Numbered from the stretch's first letter, positions 8,567-16,289 are shown. The stretch is 21,126 nt of DNA from Porphyromonadaceae bacterium (GCA_905372135.1 CAJPNS010000019.1:1-21126), one strand, 5' to 3'. Notes: generated by a model not told the origin, from the letters alone. Numbers and translations: made by a program.

Positions 8567-8674
8567 ATTTTTTTTGTTATTTATTACGATTAAAATATGT
8601 TTTTTCTACACACATAGATAATCAAAATATATACCAATACGATTCGAGACGTGAATAGAGACAAAATTTCCGAC

Positions 8675-9808
8675 TCAACCCTCTTCCGCCTGCCGTTTTG
8701 TCTGTTTTATACCCCAAATACCGATAAGAGGATAATGGTCTGAAAATGTTTTAGGCTCGATATGTAGCGATATGGGGATTAAGTCTTTGTCTATCAGGAT
8801 GTGGTCTATTCCTACGAACATATAGTTTTTTCGAAAAGAGTATCGGTAGCCCCACGAAGTAGCAGTAAAAACGTCTCGAAGATTACCCTTAATTTTGTGA
8901 TACACATACGATTCTACCACGTCGTTGAAGTCTCCGCATACGACAGTCTTATACGGCGATTGGTCAATTTCTTTACGCACAATAATCGCCTGCGAAGCCC
9001 TTATTTTGTACGCCTTACTCATCTTACGCGATAGGAGCGCCGATATGTTTTTGATATTGTCGCTCGAAAGATTGTCGTCGAGCGAGCGGTACTGCTTTAT
9101 GTCCGACAGAGTAAATTTATTAGACTCCAAGTGGTTGTTTATCAGGCGTATTGTATCCGAATTTATCACTATATCCGAATATATGGATATATTGTACAGG
9201 CTTTCGTAATCTATCTTTTTTTTCTTGATTATAGGATATTTCGAAAAGGTAGCTACTCCCCACGAATAGTTTTTTGTCTGATTTTTGTACCATATATGAG
9301 AGAATGGGAAACGCTTTTTCATAGCGTTTTTGAGCCTGTTTTTGTTGCGGTCGTTCTGATAGAAACCGAACTCTTGGAAGCATACTATATCGGGCGATAC
9401 GGAGTCGATGAAATCGATAAAGTCGTCGAATTTTTTCACCCCACTAAGCGACGATATATTATAAGAAAGGAGCTTCACCTCTGTATTGTAACTCTTTTTC
9501 GACAGCCGCCCGAAAGGAATCGTAAATACATTATTGGCGTGGTAGAAAGTACATACGATAAGGCAAAGAGAGATAAGCCAATAGCGCCGCCTCTTTATCA
9601 TCCAAAAGACAATAAAAAAGATATTGACTGCTACTATAAATGGGAAAAACAAGCCAAAATAACTGATATACAGCAAGCTTTGTGGCGAAACGATAGTCGA
9701 TAGCACTCCAAGCACATACAGTAAGACAAAAAAGATATTCGCCAACAACACGGTATTACGTATTGTGGCTCTGAATATTGTCTTAAAATCTGTTTTCGAA
9801 GCACTCAT
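8675..9808 (-). CDS. Endonuclease/exonuclease/phosphatase-fold protein with three N-terminal membrane helices
   Basis: 377 aa. Three hydrophobic helices (about 19-41, 45-72, 76-96) precede a metal-dependent EEP domain at about 110-367. Catalytic-type motifs are present: LLSYNI (N117), CFQEF (E146), NNHLES (N225/H226), CGDFND (D293/N295), GIDHILID (D335/H336) and FSDHYPL (D357/H358). The fold cleaves phosphodiester or phosphomonoester bonds in nucleic acids, phosphoinositides or sphingolipids, and the membrane anchor does not decide between them. The basic residues IKRRRYW fall between helices 2 and 3, and the side on which the catalytic domain lies is not certain from sequence. It begins 10 bases after the rhomboid gene and is surely co-transcribed with it, an arrangement I recall from other Bacteroidetes. 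Confidence 0.88.
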   Translation of the reverse strand: MSASKTDFKTIFRATIRNTVLLANIFFVLLYVLGVLSTIVSPQSLLYISYFGLFFPFIVAVNIFFIVFWMIKRRRYWLISLCLIVCTFYHANNVFTIPFGRLSKKSYNTEVKLLSYNISSLSGVKKFDDFIDFIDSVSPDIVCFQEFGFYQNDRNKNRLKNAMKKRFPFSHIWYKNQTKNYSWGVATFSKYPIIKKKKIDYESLYNISIYSDIVINSDTIRLINNHLESNKFTLSDIKQYRSLDDNLSSDNIKNISALLSRKMSKAYKIRASQAIIVRKEIDQSPYKTVVCGDFNDVVESYVYHKIKGNLRDVFTATSWGYRYSFRKNYMFVGIDHILIDKDLIPISLHIEPKTFSDHYPLIGIWGIKQTKRQAEEG

Positions 9809-9818
9809 TTAGAGACAA

Positions 9819-10703
9819 TTATATTTTCCGACTTATATCGAAGAGTTGTTTTTTTTCGTCTTCCGTAAGGGAGTTGTAGCCCGACCGACGTATTTTATCG
9901 AGGATAGCATCGAGATTTCTATTGTTTTGTTTCTGCTCCATATTATACTGTTCGTCAGACTTTACATAGTGATATTTTGCTCGTCGTCTATTTTTTTTTA
10001 ATCTCGGTTTGCTACTGAAAAGATTCACTATGGCAGAGATAGTGTAGTTTATTGGTTTTATGATGTTTATATTCTTCTTTAATAGCACAAACCAAAGCCA
10101 GCCTGCCAAAGCTCCGCCTATATGGGCGATTTCGCCTCCGGCGTTGTTCGACGTTATTCCTAAGACGCTTATGAGTACTGTAACAACGGCTAACCATTTG
10201 AGTTTCACGCTACCTACCAATAGCAATCTTATCGGCATATTGGGCATATCGAGGGCAGTGGCAACAATAATAGCCATTATCGATGCCGAGGCTCCCGACA
10301 AAAGCGCAATCTTCCCTTCGAAATACGGTATATAGTTGTACGACAACATATAAACCGCTCCGCCAAGTATACCGCCAAGTATATATATGCCTATCAATTG
10401 TTTACCCGTAAACGACATTAAGAACAATTGCCCGAACCAATATAAGCATATCATATTAAAAAACAGATGTAACAGGCTTATATGCACGAACATATACGAT
10501 ATTATCGTCCAAAAATGTTTTGTAAACAGACTGAAATCAGATGAGAGTTGCAACACATCGCTAAACCCTACAGGCCGAAACGAACCGAGAGTTACGACGA
10601 TATTTATAACTGCTACTATTATAAACACCGCTATATTAATATAAATAAGCTGAGTATATGGTTTCGAAATACTAAACTTATGCTTTATTTCATTTAGAGT
10701 CAT
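9819..10703 (-). CDS. Rhomboid intramembrane serine protease
   Basis: 294 aa. It cleaves membrane-spanning segments of other proteins within the inner membrane. The rhomboid domain covers about residues 15-210, with roughly six helices. The catalytic serine motif is G137-A-S139-A in LLSGASASI, and the catalytic His is H194 in EIAHIGGALAGW. The oxyanion-site pattern HxxxN is present as H79-L-F-F-N83. A basic linker (KPRLKKNRRRAKYH) leads to a small C-terminal helical module (LDAILDKIRRSGYNSLTEDE), which resembles the DUF6576 tail of Bacteroidetes rhomboids. The substrate is unknown. The EEP-domain gene follows after 10 bases. Confidence 0.93.
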   Translation of the reverse strand: MTLNEIKHKFSISKPYTQLIYINIAVFIIVAVINIVVTLGSFRPVGFSDVLQLSSDFSLFTKHFWTIISYMFVHISLLHLFFNMICLYWFGQLFLMSFTGKQLIGIYILGGILGGAVYMLSYNYIPYFEGKIALLSGASASIMAIIVATALDMPNMPIRLLLVGSVKLKWLAVVTVLISVLGITSNNAGGEIAHIGGALAGWLWFVLLKKNINIIKPINYTISAIVNLFSSKPRLKKNRRRAKYHYVKSDEQYNMEQKQNNRNLDAILDKIRRSGYNSLTEDEKKQLFDISRKI

Positions 10704-10725
10704 AATCGCTGAGAAAATTATAGAA

Positions 10726-10733
10726 CAAAGTTA
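10726..10733 (-). promoter_or_regulatory. -7 element for the rhomboid-EEP operon
   Basis: On the minus strand TAACTTTG matches TAnnTTTG, 22 bases before the rhomboid start codon. A -33 TTTG is not evident. Confidence 0.5.
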
Positions 10734-10824
10734 GTACATTTTTCGGTGAAATGCTTTGCCTAAACGTATTTCAATAAGATTCAGCCCGTTTTTTATGGAC
10801 TATCGTATGTTTTTTACAATTGAA

Positions 10825-10858
10825 TTTGCCAACAAATACCAAAATATCAGTACCTTTG
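10825..10858 (+). promoter_or_regulatory. murD promoter
   Basis: TTTG (10825-10828), a 22-bp spacer, then TACCTTTG (10851-10858). The predicted start near 10864 gives a leader of about 25 bases. Confidence 0.75.
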
Positions 10859-10888
10859 TGAGATTTTTGTTTAAGCACAACGATTAAG

Positions 10889-12304
10889 ATGGACAGCAAG
10901 AAAATGATAATAGTGCTCGGAGCGGGCGAAAGTGGCATCGGGTCGGCAATATTAGCCCAAAAGAAAGGATTCGATGTATTGGTATCCGACTTTGGAAGCA
11001 TAAAAGACCAATACCGCAGCATATTGATAAACAAAGGTATCGGTTTTGAAGAAAAAGCTCACGACAAAGTATATGATATAATAGACCGAACGTCAGACTC
11101 AGAGCACTCTATAGAGGTGGTAAAAAGTCCGGGAATACCCGAAAAGTCTCCTATAATAAAGGCTATACGTGCTAAAAATATCAAAGTTATATCCGAGATA
11201 GAGTTTGCCTCTCGATATACGAATGCGAAAACTATCTGTATAACAGGCTCTAATGGCAAAACTACCACTACTACGCTCATTTATCATATACTGAAAAGTG
11301 CTGGACTGAACGTGGGGCTTGCCGGCAATATCGGGAAAAGTTTCGCTTTGCAGGTAGCAGAGTCTAATTTCGATTATTACGTGCTGGAAATAAGCAGCTT
11401 CCAGCTCGACGATATGTACGACTTCAGAGCCGATATTGCTATCATTACCAATATTACTCCCGACCACTTAGACCGATACGAATACCGGTTTCAGAATTAT
11501 ATCGACGCCAAATTCAGAATATTACAGAACCAAACAGAGTCTGACTACTTTATTTTCTGGGCAGGCGACCCGATTGTTGCGTCGGAGATATCGAAGCGTA
11601 ATATCGCCTCTATAATGTTGCCTTTCGACCTCGATCGGGTTACAACATCGGGCGTAGAGAATTTCGCTTTTGTAGACGATAAAGATAATATTGTGATACA
11701 GACGCCGAGCCACAGCCATTTTGTCGATGTACCTGTCGAGAGTCTTGCTATCAAAGGTACTCACAATATCTACAACTCTATGGCAGCAGCTATTGCCGCT
11801 CAATTGGTTGGCGTAGAGGGCACTAAGCTGTGTAAAGCCTTAGCTACATTCGAAGGAGTCGAACACCGTATGGAATATGTAGCTACCATCGACGGAGTAC
11901 GCTATATCAATGATTCTAAGGCAACTAACGTCAATTCTTGTTGGTATGCTCTGCAAAGTATGAAGACACCTACCGTACTCATACTTGGCGGCACCGATAA
12001 GGGGAACGATTATACTGAAATAGACGAACTTATCCGACAGAAAGTACGTTCGCTCGTTTTTCTCGGAGTCGACAATAGCAAGCTGATAAAGTTTTTCGAG
12101 CACTACCAGACGGTCGGCGGTGAAAAAATCCCGTATAGCGAAGCTCGCTCGATGAAAGAGGCTATCTACCTGGCTTCCAATGCGGCACAGGCAGGCGATA
12201 CGGTGCTACTTTCACCTTGCTGTGCAAGCTTCGATCTCTTCAACAATTACGAAGATAGAGGCAACCAATTCAAACAGACTGTATTGGAGATGAAAAAATC
12301 GTAG
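10889..12304 (+). CDS. murD: UDP-N-acetylmuramoyl-L-alanine:D-glutamate ligase
   Basis: 471 aa. It adds D-glutamate to UDP-MurNAc-L-Ala, the second amino-acid step of peptidoglycan precursor synthesis, in the cytoplasm. The N-terminal Rossmann-like domain starts with MIIVLGAGESGIGSAILA. The ATP-binding P-loop is GSNGKTTT at 120-127, followed by AGNIGKS and LEISSFQLD. The central NITPDHLDRY and the C-terminal NDSKATN, LGGTDKGNDY and LLSPCCASFDLFNNYEDRG are MurD hallmarks and separate it from MurC, MurE and MurF. It has its own promoter and terminator and stands apart from the mra/mur/fts cluster where murD normally lies; no other cell-wall ligase gene is nearby. Confidence 0.96.
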   Translation: MDSKKMIIVLGAGESGIGSAILAQKKGFDVLVSDFGSIKDQYRSILINKGIGFEEKAHDKVYDIIDRTSDSEHSIEVVKSPGIPEKSPIIKAIRAKNIKVISEIEFASRYTNAKTICITGSNGKTTTTTLIYHILKSAGLNVGLAGNIGKSFALQVAESNFDYYVLEISSFQLDDMYDFRADIAIITNITPDHLDRYEYRFQNYIDAKFRILQNQTESDYFIFWAGDPIVASEISKRNIASIMLPFDLDRVTTSGVENFAFVDDKDNIVIQTPSHSHFVDVPVESLAIKGTHNIYNSMAAAIAAQLVGVEGTKLCKALATFEGVEHRMEYVATIDGVRYINDSKATNVNSCWYALQSMKTPTVLILGGTDKGNDYTEIDELIRQKVRSLVFLGVDNSKLIKFFEHYQTVGGEKIPYSEARSMKEAIYLASNAAQAGDTVLLSPCCASFDLFNNYEDRGNQFKQTVLEMKKS

Positions 12305-12335
12305 TAACGACGGACTCCGATATCCATAAAAAAAC

Positions 12336-12364
12336 AAAAAGAGCGATTTGATGTCGCTCTTTTT
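12336..12364. terminator. Bidirectional terminator shared by murD and tRNA-Asn
   Basis: AAAAAGAGCGA (12336-12346) pairs perfectly with TCGCTCTTTTT (12354-12364), an 11-bp stem with a 7-nt loop. A T-run lies on each strand, so it can end murD on the plus strand and the tRNA on the minus strand. It starts one base beyond the mature tRNA 3' end. Confidence 0.88.
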
Positions 12365-12365
12365 G

Positions 12366-12439
12366 CTCTCCCTCTTGGACTTGAACCAAGGACCCTCTGA
12401 TTAACAGTCAGATGCTCTAACCAACTGAGCTAAGGAAGA
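12366..12439 (-). tRNA. tRNA-Asn (anticodon GTT)
   Basis: 74 nt on the minus strand. The acceptor stem pairs TCTTCCT with AGGGAGA (one wobble) and the discriminator is G73. The D-arm is GCTC-AGTTGGTTA-GAGC. The anticodon loop CTGTTAA gives anticodon GTT. The T-arm is CTTGG-TTCAAGT-CCAAG. The 3' CCA is not encoded; the next bases are CAAAA, so CCA is added after transcription. Confidence 0.96.
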
Positions 12440-12507
12440 ATCATTAATTATTAACCTTTAAAAACCTTTTGATTATGAAACAAAAAACTTCTCATTTGAA
12501 TTACGTG

Positions 12508-12515
12508 CAAAAGTA
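12508..12515 (-). promoter_or_regulatory. -7 element of the tRNA-Asn promoter
   Basis: On the minus strand TACTTTTG matches TAnnTTTG about 69 bases before the tRNA 5' end. TTGC (12534-12537) lies 18 bp upstream as an imperfect -33. The precursor would have a leader of about 60 nt. Confidence 0.5.
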
Positions 12516-12563
12516 CTACATTTTTTCTAATCTGCAATACTTTTTCGAAAAAAAATTTCTTCT

Positions 12564-12962
12564 TTATAAATCAACTACTTTACTCGAAATTTTATCGGCA
12601 ATCTCGTTCATTTCGTCTTTTGTGAGCTCTATTTTGGGGTTAGAAAAGTTCAAATCCGACTCTTTTCGGAGTGGAACCAGATGAATATGTGCGTGCGGAA
12701 CCTCCATTCCCAACACTGCCACCCCTACTCTCTTACAATCTATTGTCGCCTTTATAGCTTTTGCTACTTTACGAGCAAATGCCATAAGTTCGCTATATGT
12801 ATCTGTGTCCAAATCAAAGATATAGTCCACCTCTTTCTTGGGAATCACAAGCGTATGCCCCTCTACGAGAGGATTTATATCGAGAAATGCCAGAAAATTC
12901 TCGTCTTCGGCTACCTTGTAGCAAGGAATCTCACCTGCTACGATTTTCGAAAATACAGTCAT
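12564..12962 (-). CDS. HIT-family nucleotide-binding hydrolase
   Basis: 132 aa. HIT proteins hydrolyse or transfer nucleotidyl groups, for example from adenosine phosphoramidate or dinucleoside polyphosphates; the natural substrate here is unknown. The N-terminus TVFSKIVAGEIPCYKV and PLVEGHTLVIPKKEV are typical of the HINT/PKCI branch. The histidine triad is H90-A-H92-I-H94 in PHAHIHLVP. The C-terminal helical segment (LTKDEMNEIADKI) is normal. It follows greA after 26 bases with no promoter between, so it is probably co-transcribed with greA. Confidence 0.93.
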   Translation of the reverse strand: MTVFSKIVAGEIPCYKVAEDENFLAFLDINPLVEGHTLVIPKKEVDYIFDLDTDTYSELMAFARKVAKAIKATIDCKRVGVAVLGMEVPHAHIHLVPLRKESDLNFSNPKIELTKDEMNEIADKISSKVVDL

Positions 12963-12988
12963 ATCTATTTGTGATGTTATTGATTAAA

Positions 12989-13459
12989 CTACAGAGAGAT
13001 ATCTATTACCTCCAAACGCAATACCCCAGCAGGAACTACTACTTCGGCTACTTCACCTACTTTTTTGCCCAAAAGTCCCTGACCGATAGGAGTATTTATA
13101 GCAAGTTTACCTTGGCGGACATTCGCCTCGTTTTCAGATACAAGCGTATAACTCATTTCCTGATTGTTGTTTAGATTTCTAATCTTGACAGTGCTCAGTA
13201 TCTGTATCTTATCCGTTTTCAACTTGCTCTCGTCGATTATTCGTGCATTTGCCAGAGTCTCTTTCATCTGAGATATTTTCATTTCGAGCATTCCCTGAGC
13301 CTCTTTTGCTGCGTCGTACTCGGCATTCTCAGACAAATCGCCTTTATCGCGAGCTTCGGCTATCTGTGCCGAAATAGCTTTGCGGTCGACTGCCTCCAAT
13401 TGCACTATCTCGTCGGCTAACTTCTTATAGCCCTCTTCTGTCATATAAACTATTGCCAT
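12989..13459 (-). CDS. greA: Transcription elongation factor GreA
   Basis: 156 aa, full length. GreA enters the RNA polymerase secondary channel and stimulates cleavage of backtracked RNA. The N-terminal coiled coil carries the acidic tip DKGDLSENAEYDAAKE (about residues 38-53), which positions the catalytic magnesium. The C-terminal FKBP-like domain ends with the signature GKLAINTPIGQGLLGKKVGEVAEV. The gene heads an operon with the HIT gene. The only good promoter upstream is at 13602-13631, which puts a leader of about 135 bases before the start codon, including the hairpin at 13499-13527. Confidence 0.97.
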   Translation of the reverse strand: MAIVYMTEEGYKKLADEIVQLEAVDRKAISAQIAEARDKGDLSENAEYDAAKEAQGMLEMKISQMKETLANARIIDESKLKTDKIQILSTVKIRNLNNNQEMSYTLVSENEANVRQGKLAINTPIGQGLLGKKVGEVAEVVVPAGVLRLEVIDISL

Positions 13460-13498
13460 ATCTTGTATTTTTTTTGTCAGTAAAAAAATGAAAATAAC

Positions 13499-13527
13499 GA
13501 GAATTTCGGCTATGAGCCGAAACTCTC
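13499..13527 (-). terminator. Hairpin in the greA leader, terminator or attenuator
   Basis: The stem TTTCGGCT (13504-13511)/AGCCGAAA (13515-13522) is perfect. One mismatch follows, then an outer GAGA/TCTC pair. On the minus strand it is followed by GTTATTTTCATTTTTTT. It lies downstream of both recA and the predicted greA promoter, so it could end recA transcription, control greA, or both. Confidence 0.65.
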
Positions 13528-13601
13528 ATCATCTCTATATCAAAATTAACTCAAAAACGATTCTACATTATTTGACTTCGTATATTTACATATTACGGTT
13601 A

Positions 13602-13631
13602 CAAAGGTACAAAAAAAATTGAACTTCCAAA
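13602..13631 (-). promoter_or_regulatory. Promoter of the greA-HIT operon
   Basis: On the minus strand TTTG (13628-13631), an 18-bp spacer and TACCTTTG (13602-13609) form a good Bacteroidetes promoter. It begins 3 bases after the recA stop codon. The predicted start is near 13596. Confidence 0.65.
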
Positions 13632-13634
13632 TGT

Positions 13635-14660
13635 TTATCTGATAATATTGTCCTTTAGCTTTTCCATTATCTTGTCTTCGATCTCTTTAGCGAGTTCGGG
13701 ATTGTCTTCGATTATCTTTTTAGAGGCATCGCGACCCTGTGCCAACTTACTATCGCCGTACGAAAACCACGAACCGCTCTTTTTGATAATGTCGAAATCG
13801 ACACCCAAATCTATGATTTCTCCACTACGCGATATACCGTGACCGAACATTATATCAAACTCTGCCTTGCGGAACGGAGGAGAAACTTTATTCTTTACCA
13901 CCTTTACTCGCGTCTCATTACCAATCTGATTTTCACCGTCTTTGATAGGTCCTATGCGGCGAATATCCAAACGTACCGAAGAGTAGAATTTTAGAGCATT
14001 TCCACCGGTAGTGGTCTCGGGCGACCCAAACATAACACCGATTTTTTCTCGTAACTGATTGATAAATATGCACGTTGTATTAGTGCGAGATATCGACGCC
14101 GTAAGTTTACGCAGAGCTTGCGACATCAGTCGGGCTTGCAATCCCACTTTATTTTCGCCCATATCGCCTTCGAGTTCGGCTTTGGGAGTAAGCGCCGCAA
14201 CTGAGTCTACCACAAGGATATCGAGTGCCGATGAACGAATCAGTTGGTCTGCTATTTCGAGTGCCTGCTCTCCCGAATCGGGCTGAGAGATAAGCAGATT
14301 GTCGACATCGACGCCAAGACTCTGAGCATAGAACCTATCGAACGCATGTTCGGCATCGATTATAGCTGCTATGCCTCCTGCCTTCTGTGCTTCGGCTATA
14401 GCGTGTATGGCAAGTGTAGTCTTACCGCTCGATTCGGGTCCGTATATCTCGATGATTCTTCCACGCGGATAGCCTCCCACGCCTAAAGCGGCATTGAGCC
14501 CGATAGAGCCTGTGGGTATGACACTTACGTGCTCTACGTTGTTGTCGCCAAGTTTCATTATAGTGCCTTTGCCATGGTCTTTTTCTATCTTATCCATCGC
14601 CAACTGCAAGGCTTTTAGTTTTTCGGCGGGTGGTGTTGCGTTATTATTTTGAGTACTCAT
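13635..14660 (-). CDS. recA: Recombinase RecA
   Basis: 341 aa. It forms ATP-dependent filaments on single-stranded DNA and drives homologous recombination and DNA-damage signalling. Walker A is GPESSGKTT at 74-82. Further hallmarks are AIIDAEHAFDRFYAQSLGVD, DILVVDSVAALTP, the L1/L2 loop regions (MSQALRKLTASISRTNTTCIFINQ and GSPETTTGGNALKFYSS) and the basic C-terminal domain ending in an acidic tail. Length and domains are complete and no intein is present. The gene has its own promoter, with a perfect dyad at the predicted start site. panD lies 105 bases upstream. Confidence 0.99.
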   Translation of the reverse strand: MSTQNNNATPPAEKLKALQLAMDKIEKDHGKGTIMKLGDNNVEHVSVIPTGSIGLNAALGVGGYPRGRIIEIYGPESSGKTTLAIHAIAEAQKAGGIAAIIDAEHAFDRFYAQSLGVDVDNLLISQPDSGEQALEIADQLIRSSALDILVVDSVAALTPKAELEGDMGENKVGLQARLMSQALRKLTASISRTNTTCIFINQLREKIGVMFGSPETTTGGNALKFYSSVRLDIRRIGPIKDGENQIGNETRVKVVKNKVSPPFRKAEFDIMFGHGISRSGEIIDLGVDFDIIKKSGSWFSYGDSKLAQGRDASKKIIEDNPELAKEIEDKIMEKLKDNIIR

Positions 14661-14676
14661 ACTATTAGTTTTTTAA

Positions 14677-14689
14677 ATTGTCAGACAAT
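14677..14689. promoter_or_regulatory. Perfect dyad at the recA transcription start
   Basis: ATTGTC-A-GACAAT is a perfect 13-base inverted repeat. It begins 4 bases downstream of the recA -7 element, so it should cover +1. Its position fits a repressor operator; the binding protein is unknown. Confidence 0.4.
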
Positions 14690-14693
14690 AGTG

Positions 14694-14701
14694 CAAAGGT
14701 A
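14694..14701 (-). promoter_or_regulatory. -7 element of the recA promoter
   Basis: On the minus strand TACCTTTG matches TAnnTTTG, 33 bases before the recA ATG. A TTTG at -33 is not apparent, which might mean activator dependence or a weak core promoter. Confidence 0.6.
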
Positions 14702-14741
14702 AAAATTATTTTCGACTTCTCGGTCGGAGGTCGTACACGTG

Positions 14742-14769
14742 ATAGCCTTAATTTCGTTCGGCAGGCTAT
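14742..14769 (-). terminator. Hairpin overlapping the panD stop codon
   Basis: ATAGCCT (14742-14748) pairs perfectly with AGGCTAT (14763-14769) over a 14-nt loop. On the minus strand it is not followed by a T-run, so it may be a weak terminator or an mRNA 3'-end structure between panD and recA. Confidence 0.35.
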
Positions 14770-15113
14770 AGCTTATTGGTAACCTCCTGAGGGAAAATGA
14801 CTTTAGGAGTAAAGCCTACTGTCGCAGTGTGTTCCATCCAGGTGTACGCCATTATAATCACGATATCGCCTTTGTGCATAAGGTGGGCCGCTGCACCGTT
14901 GAGGCAGATTACTCCCGAATGGCGTTCGCCACGTATGGCGTAAGTCTCGAGCCGAGCTCCATTGGTAACATCGACTACGGCTACTTTTTCATATTCATAT
15001 ATACCAGAGGCTTCCATTAGAGCCTCATCTATAGTGATACTACCGATGTAGTTGAGGTTGGCTTCAGTTACGGTGGCTCTGTGTATCTTAGACTTCAATA
15101 CATTGATTTGCAT
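14766..15113 (-). CDS. panD: Aspartate 1-decarboxylase
   Basis: 115 aa from the ATG at 15113. It makes beta-alanine from aspartate for pantothenate and coenzyme A. The start MQINVLKSKIHRATVTEANL is the family's normal N-terminus; an in-frame ATG 36 bases further upstream would add 12 non-homologous residues and is not used here. The self-cleavage site is G24-S25 in LNYIGSITID, which yields the pyruvoyl cofactor on Ser25. Other family motifs are NGARLETYAI, SGVICLNGAAAHL and GDIVIIMAYT. It follows pdxA after 63 bases without a clear promoter, so the two cofactor genes may be one transcript. Confidence 0.96.
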   Translation of the reverse strand: MQINVLKSKIHRATVTEANLNYIGSITIDEALMEASGIYEYEKVAVVDVTNGARLETYAIRGERHSGVICLNGAAAHLMHKGDIVIIMAYTWMEHTATVGFTPKVIFPQEVTNKL

Positions 15114-15176
15114 ATACTTTTGTCTTTTTTTTATAGAAACAAAAAACAATATTTCTTGGTGAAGTAGTAGATGATA

Positions 15177-16238
15177 TTATTCCGAAATCTCGCTTCTTTC
15201 ACCGTGTTGCTCCACTCTAAGAGGATTGGCCGATATCTGACTGTATATCTCGCGGTTGTTTACTATGTCTATAGCCGAATATATCGCATTGAGCATCGAT
15301 TGGTGGTTTGCCATATTTTTACCAGCAAGGTCGTATGCGGTTCCGTGAGCAGGAGAGGTGCGTACAAAACGTAGTCCTGCGGTGAAGTTTACCCCACTAT
15401 CGTGAAATAGAGCTTTGAACGGAGCCAAACCTTGGTCGTGGTACATGGCGAGTATTGCATCGTATTTGGTGTAAGAACCTGATATCCAAAATCCATCGGC
15501 CGACAACGGTCCGGTGCAAACTATACCGGCGCTGTTTGCTTCTGATATAGCAGGTTTTATAATACGTTCCTCTTCGTCGCCTAAGAGTCCGCTGTCGGAA
15601 GCATGTGGGTTGAGTGCCAAGACAGCGATTCTGGGACAGGTGATGCAAAAGTCTTGTACGAGCGAACGATGCAACATCTTTAGTTTGCTCACTATCAGCT
15701 CTTTCGACAACTCGCTGCTTACCTTGTTTATAGGCGTATGGTTTGTAGCCAGAGCTACTCTGACGTTGTCGGAAGTGAGCATCATTATAGAGCGCCCTCC
15801 TGCTATTTTTTCGAGATATTCGGTGTGTCCGGGGAAATGGAATTTATCGGACTGTATGGTACTCTTATTGATAGGAGCAGTTACAAGGGCATCGATATTA
15901 CCTGCGGCTAAGTCGTTGGAGGCGGCATTGAGAGCGTCGAGAGCCAATGCTCCGGCTTCGAGCGACTGCTTGCCCGTCTCTATCTTTATATCCTCTCCAC
16001 AACAGTTTATTATATAAGCCTTACCCTGATGGGCAGCCGCAGGAGAATCGATAGGGACAACATGTGTATTGCCTATATCGAACATTTTTTTGTAGAAAGC
16101 AAACACCTTTGGCGACCCGTAGACAATAGGGGTGCACATCTCCAATAGCTGAGGTTCGCTGAGAGTTTTTATGATGATTTCGTAACTGATACCGTTGATA
16201 TCTCCGTGAGTGATACCTATTTTAAGTCTTTTATTCAT
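15177..16238 (-). CDS. pdxA: 4-hydroxythreonine-4-phosphate dehydrogenase
   Basis: 353 aa. It oxidises 4-phosphohydroxy-L-threonine with NAD(P) in the DXP-dependent pathway to pyridoxal phosphate (vitamin B6). The N-terminus is a Bacteroidetes-like variant of the GDPxGIGPE motif, here GITHGDINGISYEI. Metal ligands are H138 (HFPGHTEYL), H212 (LNPHASDSG) and H267 (AMYHDQGLAPFK). The substrate-site segment FVRTSPAHGTAYDLAGK is also present. No pdxJ lies next to it in this window. It is probably the first gene of a pdxA-panD unit. Confidence 0.95.
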   Translation of the reverse strand: MNKRLKIGITHGDINGISYEIIIKTLSEPQLLEMCTPIVYGSPKVFAFYKKMFDIGNTHVVPIDSPAAAHQGKAYIINCCGEDIKIETGKQSLEAGALALDALNAASNDLAAGNIDALVTAPINKSTIQSDKFHFPGHTEYLEKIAGGRSIMMLTSDNVRVALATNHTPINKVSSELSKELIVSKLKMLHRSLVQDFCITCPRIAVLALNPHASDSGLLGDEEERIIKPAISEANSAGIVCTGPLSADGFWISGSYTKYDAILAMYHDQGLAPFKALFHDSGVNFTAGLRFVRTSPAHGTAYDLAGKNMANHQSMLNAIYSAIDIVNNREIYSQISANPLRVEQHGERSEISE

Positions 16239-16281
16239 TGATATTTATCTGTGTGACCGACATGAGACTGTTTTCGAAGTG

Positions 16282-16289
16282 CAAAGATA
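16282..16289 (-). promoter_or_regulatory. -7 element of the pdxA promoter
   Basis: On the minus strand TATCTTTG matches TAnnTTTG, 43 bases before the pdxA start. No convincing -33 TTTG is seen. Confidence 0.5.

Noticed and set aside
9131..9703. 190-codon open frame on the plus strand
   Set aside because: It is antisense to the EEP-domain gene, whose catalytic motifs are intact, and its translation has no recognisable features.
15114..15149. Longer panD with 12 extra N-terminal residues
   Set aside because: The family N-terminus is MQINVLKSKIHR, which places the G24-S25 cleavage site correctly from the ATG at 15113.
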